Source: Serratia proteamaculans
Lineage (GTDB): Bacteria; Pseudomonadota; Gammaproteobacteria; Enterobacterales; Enterobacteriaceae
Direction: 5' to 3'
DNA: 64,000 bases
Assembly: GCF_013337185.1 (NCBI RefSeq)
Contig: NZ_SWDE01000001.1
Coordinates: forward strand, 1,612,001-1,676,000
The notes under the pieces are model-generated. The model did not search any database, was not told the origin of the DNA, and was given only the letters and a program-made list of their open reading frames with translations. A program made the position numbers and the translations under genes. Shown here in pieces: positions 15,959 to 24,410 of the stretch (its first letter is position 1; every line of letters starts with the position of its first letter).

Positions 15959-16504
15959 ATGGCCCATCCGCAGCATGTCACGTTAGTCATCACCCATCTT
16001 TTGGCACCGGGACAGGAACAGGCCTATGAGGCCTGGCTAAAACGCATCATGCCCGAGGCTGCCAACTTTACCGGCCACCTCGGCGTTAACGTGATCCGTC
16101 CTACCGGCAACGAACAGGCCTATACCGTATTGGTGCGTTTTGACAACCTGGACAATCTCTATCTGTGGATTAACTCGCCGTTGCGCAAGCGCTACATCGA
16201 GGAGGTCTCACCGCTGCTGCTGGAGAGCGATCGCATTGAAATTCGGCCCGGTGCGGAATTCTGGTTCACGCCGCCAAGCCCCAACACCCGCCAGCCTGCC
16301 AAGTGGAAACAATTTTTGATCACCCTGCTGGTGATCTTCCCCTCCACCAATTTGGTGCCCTGGTTCTGGGGCAAGCTGTTGCCGCAATTGAACGGCACCC
16401 TGATCGGCCATTTTCTTAATGACGCCACCGTAGTTGCCCTGGTGGTGTTTCTCTGGATGCCAATAGTGACCCGCGTATTTCATCAATGGCTCACCCGCCG
16501 TTAG
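15959..16504 (+). CDS. Antibiotic biosynthesis monooxygenase-domain protein with C-terminal membrane segments
   Basis: 181 residues. The N-terminal ~95 residues (VTLVITHLLAPGQEQAYEAWLK, AYTVLVRFDNLDNLYLW) are an ABM ferredoxin-like domain, a fold shared by small cofactor-independent monooxygenases and heme-degrading proteins. The C-terminal part has two hydrophobic segments (LITLLVIFPSTNLVPWFWG and VVALVVFLWMPIVTRVF), typical of the membrane-attached ABM family. The ATG at 15959 is preceded by GGAGTGG. Function is unknown. It is 21 bases upstream of the amidohydrolase gene and likely co-translated with it. Confidence 0.8.
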   Translation: MAHPQHVTLVITHLLAPGQEQAYEAWLKRIMPEAANFTGHLGVNVIRPTGNEQAYTVLVRFDNLDNLYLWINSPLRKRYIEEVSPLLLESDRIEIRPGAEFWFTPPSPNTRQPAKWKQFLITLLVIFPSTNLVPWFWGKLLPQLNGTLIGHFLNDATVVALVVFLWMPIVTRVFHQWLTRR

Positions 16505-16525
16505 GCGGCCTGCCGGGAGAACGTT

Positions 16526-18397
16526 ATGAGTAACCATGCTTCCCTGATTATCACCAACGGTAAATTTCATACTGTCGATCGCGAGCAACCTACCGCCCAG
16601 GCCGTGGCGATCCGCGACGGCAAATTCCTCGCCGTCGGCAATGAAAACGAAGTCATGCAGTACGCAGGGCCAGAAACGCAGGTGATTGACCTGCACGGCC
16701 ACACCGCAGTCCCCGGCCTCAATGACTCACACCTGCACCTGATCCGCGGCGGCCTGAACTATAACCTTGAGCTGCGCTGGGAAGGGGTACCTTCTCTGGC
16801 CGATGCGTTACGCATGTTGAAGGAACAGGCGCTGCGCACCCCCAGCCCGCAGTGGGTACGGGTGGTCGGTGGCTGGACCGAGTTTCAGTTTGCCGAACGC
16901 CGCATGCCGACGCTGGATGAAATCAATCAGGCGGCACCGGATACCCCGGTATTTATCCTGCATCTGTATGACCGCGCCCTGCTCAACCGCGCAGCGCTGA
17001 AAGTGGTGGGCTACACCAAAGACACGCCGAACCCGCCTGGGGGCGAAATTCAGCGTGACGGCAACGGCAACCCGACCGGCATGCTGATTGCCAAACCCAA
17101 TGCGATGATCCTGTATGCCACTCTGGCCAAAGGGCCAAAACTGCCGCTGGAACAGCAGGTCAATTCGACCCGTCAGTTTATGCGCGAGTTGAATCGCCTT
17201 GGCCTGACCAGCGCCATTGACGCCGGGGGTGGTTTCCAGAACTACCCAGAGGACTATCAGGTGATCGCCGAGCTGCACGAGAAAAAGCAGTTGACCCTGC
17301 GGATTGCCTACAACCTGTTCACCCAACGTCCCAAACAGGAACTGGAGGATTTCAAGCTGTGGACCGACATGCTACAACCGGGCCAGGGTACCGATTTTTA
17401 CCGCCATAACGGCGCCGGTGAGATGCTGGTATTCTCCGCCGCCGACTTCGAGGATTTCCTGCAGCCACGTCCGGATCTGCCGGAAGGCACCGAAGACGAA
17501 CTCGAGCGCGTGGTACGCCATTTGGTCGAACACCGCTGGCCATTCCGCCTGCATGCCACCTATGACGAATCCATCAGCCGCATGCTGAACGTGTTCGAAA
17601 AGGTGAACCGCGAAATTCCGTTCAACGGCCTGCACTGGATTTTCGATCACGCCGAAACCATCTCCGATCGCAACATCGAGCGGGTGAAAGCACTGGGTGG
17701 CGGCATTGCGGTACAGCACCGCATGGCATTCCAGGGCGAGTATTTCGCCGAACGCTACGGTAAGGAAGCCACCAAACAGACGCCGCCGGTGGCCAAAATG
17801 CTGGCGGCCGAACTGCCGGTTGGGCTGGGCACCGACGCCACCCGCGTGGCCAGTTATAACCCGTGGACCGCACTGTACTGGCTGGTTTCCGGCCGCACCG
17901 TCGGCGGCATGGCGATGTATGACGACAATGCCCGGCTGGATCGTGAAACGGCGCTGATGCTGTGGACCCAGGGCAGCGCCTGGTTCTCTACCGAGCAAGG
18001 CAAAAAAGGGCAGATTAAGGTTGGGCAGTTGGCGGATCTGGCGGTGCTGTCGCAGGACTATTTCAGCGTGCCGGAGGAGCAGATCAAGGGGATTGAATCG
18101 GTGATGACGGTGGTGGACGGCAAAGTGGTTTATGCCGCCGGTAGCTTCTCACCGTTGGCGCCACCGGCAATACCGGTGCTGCCGGACTGGTCGCCGGTCA
18201 CTCAGGTGCCAGGGCATTATCGCTCTGCGCCGCCTGCCGCCACGACCCGTAGCGGGGTATTAAGCCAGGCGCACCAGTGCTGCGGCCCGTGCGGTGTGCA
18301 TGCGCATCAGCATGATGTCGCTCGCCGCTCCAGCATTCCCGTCTCGGACGACAATGCCTTCTGGGGCGCGTTCGGCTGCTCATGCTTTGCCTTTTAA
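16526..18397 (+). CDS. YtcJ-like metal-dependent amidohydrolase with Cys/His-rich C-terminal tail
   Basis: 623 residues. The N-terminal composite domain (ANGK-like IITNGKFHTVDRE) leads to the metal-ligand motif DSHLHL (about residue 71), the TIM-barrel core, RLHATYDESISR and IFDHAETIS, and the late aspartate in GLGTDATRVASYNPW. YtcJ-like enzymes hydrolyse amide or formamide-type bonds; the substrate is unknown. The last ~40 residues are unusual: Cys585, Cys586, Cys589, His592, His594, His596, and a terminal GCSCFAF (Cys618, Cys620). This could bind a metal. The gene ends the cluster that starts at 15268 and is presumably controlled by the divergent LysR gene. Confidence 0.88.
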   Translation: MSNHASLIITNGKFHTVDREQPTAQAVAIRDGKFLAVGNENEVMQYAGPETQVIDLHGHTAVPGLNDSHLHLIRGGLNYNLELRWEGVPSLADALRMLKEQALRTPSPQWVRVVGGWTEFQFAERRMPTLDEINQAAPDTPVFILHLYDRALLNRAALKVVGYTKDTPNPPGGEIQRDGNGNPTGMLIAKPNAMILYATLAKGPKLPLEQQVNSTRQFMRELNRLGLTSAIDAGGGFQNYPEDYQVIAELHEKKQLTLRIAYNLFTQRPKQELEDFKLWTDMLQPGQGTDFYRHNGAGEMLVFSAADFEDFLQPRPDLPEGTEDELERVVRHLVEHRWPFRLHATYDESISRMLNVFEKVNREIPFNGLHWIFDHAETISDRNIERVKALGGGIAVQHRMAFQGEYFAERYGKEATKQTPPVAKMLAAELPVGLGTDATRVASYNPWTALYWLVSGRTVGGMAMYDDNARLDRETALMLWTQGSAWFSTEQGKKGQIKVGQLADLAVLSQDYFSVPEEQIKGIESVMTVVDGKVVYAAGSFSPLAPPAIPVLPDWSPVTQVPGHYRSAPPAATTRSGVLSQAHQCCGPCGVHAHQHDVARRSSIPVSDDNAFWGAFGCSCFAF

Positions 18398-18450
18398 GCT
18401 ATCAGGCTATTAGCTTACTAAGCTAATGGCCTAACTTCTTCATAGCTTAA
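18394..18450. repeat. Nested inverted repeats (cruciform-like)
   Basis: An outer repeat, TTAAGCTAT (18394-18402) with ATAGCTTAA (18442-18450), encloses an inner near-perfect palindrome, GGCTATTAGCTTA - C - TAAGCTAATGGCC, at 18405-18431. The amidohydrolase stop codon (18395-18397) lies inside the outer arm. Probably part of the 3'-end structure between convergent genes. Confidence 0.55.
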
Positions 18451-18473
18451 GGCGCTCTCAATTTACGAGCGCC
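18451..18473. terminator. Hairpin between convergent amidohydrolase and dehydrogenase genes
   Basis: Stem GGCGCTC (18451-18457) and GAGCGCC (18467-18473) with a 9-base loop. There is no clear T-run on the plus strand and only TT AAGC on the minus strand, so it is at best a weak bidirectional terminator. Confidence 0.45.
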
Positions 18474-18484
18474 ATAAGTTATTC

Positions 18485-19615
18485 TCAGTCGCGGTTGATC
18501 TCCAGCCAGCGGCGCTGTTCGGCGGAAGCGGCGATCGCATCCAGCACGCAAGAGACTTTCCAGCCTTCTTCAAAGTCCGGCCACATAGGGTCATCGGCGG
18601 CAATACCGTTGACCAGGTCGCGGATCTCCACCGTTTTCTGATCGTTAAAGCCGATACCATGCCCGGCGCTAATGCAGAAAGCGGCGTAATCCGGATGCTT
18701 TGGCCCCACCAGCAAGGTTTTAAAACCCTGACGCTCCGCCGGCTCATCATGACGATACAGCTTCAGTTCCGCCATCCGCTCCTGAGTGTAACTCAGCGTC
18801 CCCCTAGTGCCAGTGACCACATAGGTCAGCCCCATTTTTCGCCCGCAGGCAATACGTGAGGTTTCGATGGTGCCCATCGCCCCGCCGGCAAAGCGTACCA
18901 GCGCACTGGCCTGATCTTCGTTTTCCACCTGATGCATCAGCGTAGAGTCTTTCGCATCCGGACGCTGTTTAATGATGGTCTGCATATCGCCGGAGACGGC
19001 AACAATGTCCCCCACCAGATAGTGCGCCATATTCACAATATGCGCCGCCAGGTCACCCAGCGCCCCCAACCCGGCCGTCGCCTTGCGGCAGTGCCAATCG
19101 ATCGGCGTACGTGGGTCGGCGAGGTAATCTTCGTTGTGGGTACCGTAGAAATGCACCACTTCACCTATCTCGCCATTGGCAATAATTTCACGCGCCAACT
19201 GGCTGGTCGGATTCTTCATATAGTTGAAGCCCACCAGGGTTTTGACCCCTTTAGCCCGCGCGGCCTGTACCATTTCGGCGGCGTCTTTGGCGTCCAGCGC
19301 CAGCGGTTTTTCGGAATAGACGTGTTTGCCGTGGCGGATCGCCTCCAGCGCCATTTCTTTATGCAGGAAGTTGGGCGCGCAGATATCCACCACATCTATC
19401 GACGGATCGGCCACCAGTTGGCGCCAGTCACCGGTGGAGCGCGAGAAACCAAACTCTGCGGCTCGCTGTTGCGCCAATTCTGGCGTCACTTCTGCCAGCA
19501 TTTCCAGCACCAGTTCCCCTTTAAGTGGAAATACCGTGGCAGCCTGCGCATAAGCAATAGCGTGGCAGCGCCCAATGTAGCCGGTGCCAATTAAACCAAC
19601 GCGAACCTGTTTCAT
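18485..19615 (-). CDS. Gfo/Idh/MocA-family NAD(P)-dependent dehydrogenase
   Basis: 376 residues. The N-terminal Rossmann domain starts VRVGLIGTGYIGRCHAIAYA (GxGxxG). The family catalytic lysine is in VYSEKPLAL, and the second domain contains GDLAAHIVNMAHYLVGD (Asp/His pair near residue 190). Members oxidise or reduce sugars and inositols, e.g. myo-inositol 2-dehydrogenases; no iol genes are adjacent, so the substrate stays open. The ATG at 19615 is preferred to the GTG three bases upstream because GGGAG lies 6 bases before it. The 238 bases to the next gene hold its promoter and an imperfect repeat around TGGAATATAAATTTCA near 19689 that could be an operator. Confidence 0.85.
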   Translation of the reverse strand: MKQVRVGLIGTGYIGRCHAIAYAQAATVFPLKGELVLEMLAEVTPELAQQRAAEFGFSRSTGDWRQLVADPSIDVVDICAPNFLHKEMALEAIRHGKHVYSEKPLALDAKDAAEMVQAARAKGVKTLVGFNYMKNPTSQLAREIIANGEIGEVVHFYGTHNEDYLADPRTPIDWHCRKATAGLGALGDLAAHIVNMAHYLVGDIVAVSGDMQTIIKQRPDAKDSTLMHQVENEDQASALVRFAGGAMGTIETSRIACGRKMGLTYVVTGTRGTLSYTQERMAELKLYRHDEPAERQGFKTLLVGPKHPDYAAFCISAGHGIGFNDQKTVEIRDLVNGIAADDPMWPDFEEGWKVSCVLDAIAASAEQRRWLEINRD

Positions 19616-19834
19616 CACCTTCTCCCGTTACCGATAGTCATATAGGATGGCGCACACAATGAAATGCATCATCTGATAAGCGTTTATATGGAATATAAAT
19701 TTCAATAACAAGCGAGGGATAGAATAAAGATGATATTCGTGATGCCGTTCATAAATCCTTGCAGGCTCGAATGAAACAACATAAAACCGGGCAAGCAGAA
19801 ACCAGCCCGGCGGGTATAAATGAATTTTTTATTC

Positions 19835-19855
19835 TAAAAAACGCCGTCAGCGTTT
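19835..19855 (-). terminator. Intrinsic terminator of the DUF1127 gene
   Basis: On the minus strand AAACGC - TGACG - GCGTTT is followed by further T residues. The stem overlaps the DUF1127 stop codon (TAA at 19854-19856), an economical arrangement. Confidence 0.6.
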
Positions 19856-20045
19856 AGCCTCGCCAGAAAGGCTTGCACCCTTCCCGCCACGCGTCAGTGC
19901 GCGTCAGGCCGATATCCGCCAACTGTGCGTCGTCCAACAGCAGCAAGGATTGGCGGGTAAGATAACGCTGCCAATAGAGTCGCCAAAGGGGAATTAATCG
20001 GGTCTGACGGGGTGCGGGTACGTCGGCAACAATAACTGTCATCAT
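19854..20045 (-). CDS. DUF1127 (YjiS-like) small protein
   Basis: 63 residues with AAGGAG five bases before the first of two tandem ATGs. The C-terminal ~40 residues (RQSLLLLDDAQLADIGLTRTDAWREG) are the DUF1127 motif: an Arg-rich helix, then LL-x-L-x-D-x-x-L-x-D-I-G-L-x-R. DUF1127 proteins in alphaproteobacteria bind RNA and affect phosphate and carbon metabolism; their role in enterobacteria is unknown. The gene is divergent from a MocR-type regulator across 174 bases, a pairing that suggests direct regulation. Confidence 0.85.
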   Translation of the reverse strand: MMTVIVADVPAPRQTRLIPLWRLYWQRYLTRQSLLLLDDAQLADIGLTRTDAWREGCKPFWRG

Positions 20046-20219
20046 TCAATCTCCTTCGATTTAGCCTGAGATTGATGATGCGCTGCGGACAAAAAACAAT
20101 ACAGATTCAAGCCGACAGTATTTTTTCCATACAAAAGCTGTCTCTGTCTGTCTGCATGGTCTAATTTAACTTCATCTGTACCGGTTTTACCTCCATCCAC
20201 TCTCATTCTGGGCATCTGT

Positions 20220-21668
20220 ATGACACGCTACGCCACACTGGCCGCGATCCTCAGCCAACGCATTGAACAGGGGCTTTACCCGACCGGCGATCGCCTGCCT
20301 TCGGTACGCATGTTGAGCCAGGAACACGGCGTCAGCATCAGCACGGTGCAGCAGGCCTACCGTCTGCTGGAAGAGAGACATCTGGTAGAGGCCCGGCCAA
20401 AGTCGGGCTATTTTGTGCAGGCGCGACGGAATTTGGCCGAACTGCCCGCGGTGACCCGCCCGGTGCAGCGACCGGTGGATATTTCACAGTGGGAGCAGGT
20501 GCTGGAACTGATCCGCAACAAGCCGCGCGAAGACCTGATTCAACTGGGTCGTGGCATGCCGGATATCAGTGAACCGACGTTGAAACCGCTGATGAAAGCA
20601 TTGGGGCATATGGGCCGCCACGGCGATCTGCGCAGTCTGCATTTCGACAGCATTCAGGGCGTGCTGGGGTTACGTGAGCAAATTGCCCGCCTGCTACTCG
20701 ATTCCTGTTGCCAGATTGATGCCGATCAGTTGGTGATCACCACCGGCTGTCACGAGGCATTGTCCGCCGGGCTGCGCGCAGTATGCCAGCCAGGGGACAT
20801 TGTGGCGGTTGACTCCCCCTGCTTCCACGGCACCATGCAGACGCTGAAAGGCTTGGGGATGAAGGCGCTGGAAATCCCCACCGATCCGCTCACCGGCATC
20901 AGCCTGGAAGCGCTGGAGCTGGCACTGGAACAGTGGCCGGTCAAAAGCATCCTGTTGACCCCCAACTGCAATAATCCGCTGGGTTACATCATGCCGGAGG
21001 CGCACAAGCAACGTTTGCTGACGCTGGCGCAGCGCTTTGACGTGACGATTATTGAAGATGACGTGTACGGCGATATCGCCTACCAATATCCGCGACCGCG
21101 TACCATCAAGTCCTTCGATGAAGATGGACGGGTGCTGTTGTGCAGCTCTTTTTCAAAAACCTTGGCGCCCGGCCTGCGCATCGGCTGGATCGCTCCCGGC
21201 CGCTATCTGGAGCGCGTACTGCACATGAAATATATCGGCACCGGATCCACCGCCACCCAGCCACAGTTGGCGATTGCCGAATTCATCCGTCACGGTCACT
21301 ACCTGCAACACCTGCGGCGCATGCGCACCCGCTACCAACAAAACCGCGACATCATGACCGGTTGGATTATGAAATACTTCCCTCCCGGTACCCGCGTCAG
21401 CCAGCCGCGCGGCGGCTTTATGCTGTGGATCGAACTGGATGAAGAATTTGATACCCTGCGGCTCAACCGTCATCTGGAGCAACAGGGCGTGCAGATCGCC
21501 GTCGGCAGTATTTTTTCCGCCTCAGGTAAATACCGCCATTGTCTGCGCATCAACTATGCCTATGCACCGAAGCTGATGCCCGAGATTGAGCAAGCGGTAT
21601 TACGGGTCGGCGCAACCATCCAAAGACTGATGCCGACGCGTGAAAGCACATTGGCGCAATCGGATTAA
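20220..21668 (+). CDS. MocR/PdxR-family regulator (GntR HTH fused to class I aminotransferase)
   Basis: 482 residues. An N-terminal GntR winged helix (residues ~1-68; YPTGDRLPSVRMLSQEHGVSIS, TVQQAYRLLEERHLVEARPKSGYFV) is joined by a linker to a fold-type I aminotransferase-like domain. The PLP lysine is in CSSFSKTLAPGLRIGW, the Asn/Asp ligands in LTPNCNNPLGYIM and IIEDDVYGDIAYQ. It resembles YdcR. MocR proteins use PLP or an amino-compound adduct as effector. The divergent DUF1127 gene (19854-20045) is the nearest candidate target; the octamer CATCTGTA occurs twice (about 20174 and 20213) in the shared promoter region. Confidence 0.88.
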   Translation: MTRYATLAAILSQRIEQGLYPTGDRLPSVRMLSQEHGVSISTVQQAYRLLEERHLVEARPKSGYFVQARRNLAELPAVTRPVQRPVDISQWEQVLELIRNKPREDLIQLGRGMPDISEPTLKPLMKALGHMGRHGDLRSLHFDSIQGVLGLREQIARLLLDSCCQIDADQLVITTGCHEALSAGLRAVCQPGDIVAVDSPCFHGTMQTLKGLGMKALEIPTDPLTGISLEALELALEQWPVKSILLTPNCNNPLGYIMPEAHKQRLLTLAQRFDVTIIEDDVYGDIAYQYPRPRTIKSFDEDGRVLLCSSFSKTLAPGLRIGWIAPGRYLERVLHMKYIGTGSTATQPQLAIAEFIRHGHYLQHLRRMRTRYQQNRDIMTGWIMKYFPPGTRVSQPRGGFMLWIELDEEFDTLRLNRHLEQQGVQIAVGSIFSASGKYRHCLRINYAYAPKLMPEIEQAVLRVGATIQRLMPTRESTLAQSD

Positions 21669-21750
21669 TTGTTGGCATAATCGGATTATCAGTACAGCGT
21701 CTAACCTTCTAGAGTGAGACCTCACCCAATGAACAGGTAAGGAAGGTTGT

Positions 21751-22635
21751 ATGTCTCAGTCTCAGGTGTGGTTAATCACTGGCAGTTCGCGCGGTCTGGG
21801 CCGGCAGTTGGCGCAAGCGGTGCTGGCTGCCGGACATCGTCTGGTGGCTACTGCGCGCCAGCCACAGCAATTGCAGCCGCTGGTGGACAGCTTTGGCGAC
21901 CGGGTTATCACCGTAGCGCTGGACGTTACCGATGCCGCAGCGGCAAAACGCGCAGTGCAAACGGCGGTTGAACACTTCGGCCGCCTCGACGTGCTGGTCA
22001 ACAACGCCGGCTACGGCAATATTGCGCCGGTAGAAGAAGCCGATGAAGCCGATTTTCGCGCCCAGATCGACACTAACTTTTACGGTGTCTTCAACGTGAC
22101 TCGCGCCGCTCTGCCTATACTGCGTCAACAGGGTAGCGGCCATATCATTCAGATATCCACTATCGGCGCTCGCCTGGGTATGCCGGGCCTTAGCGCCTAC
22201 CATACCGCCAAGTGGGCGCTCGAAGGCTTCTCCGAATCGCTGGCCAAGGAAATTGCCCCGTTCGGCGTGAAACTCACCATGGTAGAACCGGGTGGCTTTC
22301 GTACCGACTGGGCAGGCTCGTCGATGACCGTCGCACCGGTCGGCACAGCTTACCAGCCACTCTTCGCCCCAATGCTGGATTACCTGCAGCAACATAACGG
22401 CAATCAACCCGGCGATCCGGCCAAGGCGGCGCAGGCGATCCTGCAACTGACGACGATAAACCAGCCGCCGTTACGCCTGTTGCTCGGCAGCGATGCGGTA
22501 TATTTGGCCCAACAGGTATTGGCGGCACGTGAGGCAGAAGATGCCGCCTTCCGAACGCTCAGTCTGAGCACCGATCGGGACGACAGCCAGCCGGATCACG
22601 CCGCTCTGGCGGCTCTGGTGGCCGGTCAATCATAA
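21751..22635 (+). CDS. Short-chain dehydrogenase/reductase
   Basis: 294 residues, classical SDR: cofactor motif TGSSRGLG (residues ~10-17), NNAG in VLVNNAGYGN, catalytic Ser in IQISTIGARLG, and Tyr-x-x-x-Lys in YHTAKWALEGFSESL, then VEPGGFRTDW. The C-terminus extends about 40 residues beyond the core. The arginine in ATARQP suggests NADP preference (inference). AAGGAAGG sits before the ATG. It is followed after 9 bases by an AraC regulator and then a Rossmann-fold protein, forming a three-gene operon. Confidence 0.88.
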   Translation: MSQSQVWLITGSSRGLGRQLAQAVLAAGHRLVATARQPQQLQPLVDSFGDRVITVALDVTDAAAAKRAVQTAVEHFGRLDVLVNNAGYGNIAPVEEADEADFRAQIDTNFYGVFNVTRAALPILRQQGSGHIIQISTIGARLGMPGLSAYHTAKWALEGFSESLAKEIAPFGVKLTMVEPGGFRTDWAGSSMTVAPVGTAYQPLFAPMLDYLQQHNGNQPGDPAKAAQAILQLTTINQPPLRLLLGSDAVYLAQQVLAAREAEDAAFRTLSLSTDRDDSQPDHAALAALVAGQS

Positions 22636-22644
22636 GGAATAACA

Positions 22645-23667
22645 ATGAGCAGCGATCAGATCGCCCTGTCCAGCGCCCTGTCGGCCCGCCTGATGGCGCT
22701 GGGTGTGGATATCGAACGGGTCGGTCAGTTGGCCGGCCTGCCTGAAGGGTTACTCAGCGAGCGACGTGAGAAGGTCAAGCTGTCCACCCGGCAGTTCTTC
22801 GATATCTGGCGTGCCCTCGCCCAGTTGAGTGACAGCGGTTTCGGCCTGCGTCTTGGCGGCGAAGTGCCACCAGAGCATTATGATATTGCTTCGGTCGCTG
22901 CGCTGCATTCCGCCACTCTCGGGGACGCGTTGCAAAAGGTCGCCCGTTACAAACGGCTGCTGTGTCCGGAAGAACTGATGCTGGTAGAGGATGGCGACAG
23001 TATCCGTCTGCACACCCGCTGGACCATGGCCAAGAGCCATGCGCCGGATTTGCTGATAGACGCGATGTTCGCCTCTATCATTACCCTGTGCCGCCGTGGC
23101 ACCGGTCAGGCGATACACCCACGGGCTATCGAACTGACCCGAAGGCCGGATCCTGCCTCACCGCTGTCGCACTACTTCGGTTGCCCGGTGCATTTCAATG
23201 CCCCGCTGGATGTGCTGGTGTTTGACCGTACGCTGATGCACCAACCCTTCATCACCTACAATCAGGACATGCTGACGGTGCTGCTGCCAGGGCTGGAGTT
23301 CGAACTGGCCAGATCGCTGCAGGACGACAGCCTGCCGAGCCAGGTGATGGCGATACTGGGGCGCAGCATGCGCGGCCAGCGCCCAAGCGTTAACAGCGTG
23401 GCCGCCGAGCTATATATCAGCCCGCGCACCCTGCAACGTCGCTTGCAACAGCATGGCTACAGCTACCAGCAATTGCTGGATAAAACCCGCCACCGTACCG
23501 CCTGCCAACTGCTGGCCGAAACCACTCTGGAGCCGGGGGAAATCGCCTTTGTACTCGGATTTGAAGAATTGAATTCGTTCAGCCGCGCCTTTATGCAATG
23601 GGAAGCGCAAACGCCGAACCGCTGGCGCAGCCAACGCCTTACCGGTACCAGGGAGAACAGAGCATGA
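22645..23667 (+). CDS. AraC-family regulator (OruR/ArgR-like, N-terminal arabinose-binding-type domain)
   Basis: 340 residues. The N-terminal ~200 residues are the Arabinose_bd (PF12625-type) sensor seen in OruR/MmsR relatives (LMALGVDIERVGQLAGLPEGLL, FDIWRALAQLSDSGFGLRLG). The C-terminal AraC HTH domain has both helices: VAAELYISPRTLQRRLQQHGYSYQQLLDKTRHRTACQLL and EIAFVLGFEELNSFSRAFMQWEAQTPNRWR. It lies in an operon between an SDR and a Rossmann-fold protein and probably regulates them in response to a small ligand. The stop overlaps the next start as ATGA. Confidence 0.88.
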   Translation: MSSDQIALSSALSARLMALGVDIERVGQLAGLPEGLLSERREKVKLSTRQFFDIWRALAQLSDSGFGLRLGGEVPPEHYDIASVAALHSATLGDALQKVARYKRLLCPEELMLVEDGDSIRLHTRWTMAKSHAPDLLIDAMFASIITLCRRGTGQAIHPRAIELTRRPDPASPLSHYFGCPVHFNAPLDVLVFDRTLMHQPFITYNQDMLTVLLPGLEFELARSLQDDSLPSQVMAILGRSMRGQRPSVNSVAAELYISPRTLQRRLQQHGYSYQQLLDKTRHRTACQLLAETTLEPGEIAFVLGFEELNSFSRAFMQWEAQTPNRWRSQRLTGTRENRA

Positions 23668-24338
23668 AAGTCATTATATTTGGCGCCAGTGGTATGGTCG
23701 GCCAGGGCGCGCTGCGCGAATGCCTGCGTGACCCGCAGGTGACGGAAGTGCTCTGCATCGGCCGCAGCGCGCTGGTGCAGAGCCATGCAAAATTAAGGCA
23801 GTTGACACTGCCCGATCTGAGTGACTTATCTGCCGTAGAGACACAGCTTGCAGGTTACGACGCCTGCTTTTTCTGCCTTGGCGTCTCCTCAGCCGGCATG
23901 AACGAAGCGCGTTACCGCGCCTTGACTTACGACCTGACGCTGGCCGCCGCTGGTCCGCTTGCGCGGCTGAACCCGGCGATGACCTTTATTTATGTTTCCG
24001 GTGTCGGCACCGACAGCAGCGAACGCGGCCGCAGCATGTGGGCCAGAGTCAAGGGCGCAACCGAGAACGCCTTGCTGGCACTGCCTTTCCACGCCGTGAT
24101 GTTCCGCCCCGGCGCTATCGTGCCACTGCACGGCATCCGCTCCAGAACCCGGCTTTATGATTTGCTGTATCGGCTATTTAAACCGCTGTGGTTTGGCGCG
24201 CTTCGGCTGTTCCCCCACCAGGTCACCACCACCGAACGCGTCGGGCTGGCGATGCTGGCAGTGGCACGCCACCAGACGACGCTGCGGGTCATTGAGCCTG
24301 AGGAGATTAATCGTCTGGCGCTGACATCGGCGAGATGA
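23664..24338 (+). CDS. NAD(P)-binding Rossmann-fold (epimerase/NmrA-like) protein
   Basis: 224 residues beginning MKVIIFGASGMVGQGALREC, the GxxGxxG cofactor motif. FFCLGVSSAGMNEARYRALTYDLT and FIYVSGVGTDSSERGRSMWARVKGATENALL follow the atypical short-chain/NAD-dependent epimerase layout, with a YxxxK-like position replaced by WARVK. Catalytic activity is therefore uncertain. The start overlaps the AraC stop by 4 bases, so it is translationally coupled and likely functions with the upstream SDR. Confidence 0.8.
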   Translation: MKVIIFGASGMVGQGALRECLRDPQVTEVLCIGRSALVQSHAKLRQLTLPDLSDLSAVETQLAGYDACFFCLGVSSAGMNEARYRALTYDLTLAAAGPLARLNPAMTFIYVSGVGTDSSERGRSMWARVKGATENALLALPFHAVMFRPGAIVPLHGIRSRTRLYDLLYRLFKPLWFGALRLFPHQVTTTERVGLAMLAVARHQTTLRVIEPEEINRLALTSAR

Positions 24339-24410
24339 TTCTGCTATGTTAAAGCCGCGCGCGTGGGCCGCCTGCCCCACGCTTTCGCCACTGTGACAGA
24401 GACAGAGCCC

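Noticed and set aside
18270-18397. Frameshift at the 3' end of the amidohydrolase gene as the source of the Cys/His tail
   Set aside because: The tail ends in an ordered GCSCFAF segment and I recall similar endings in related enzymes, so it is probably genuine; alignment would decide.
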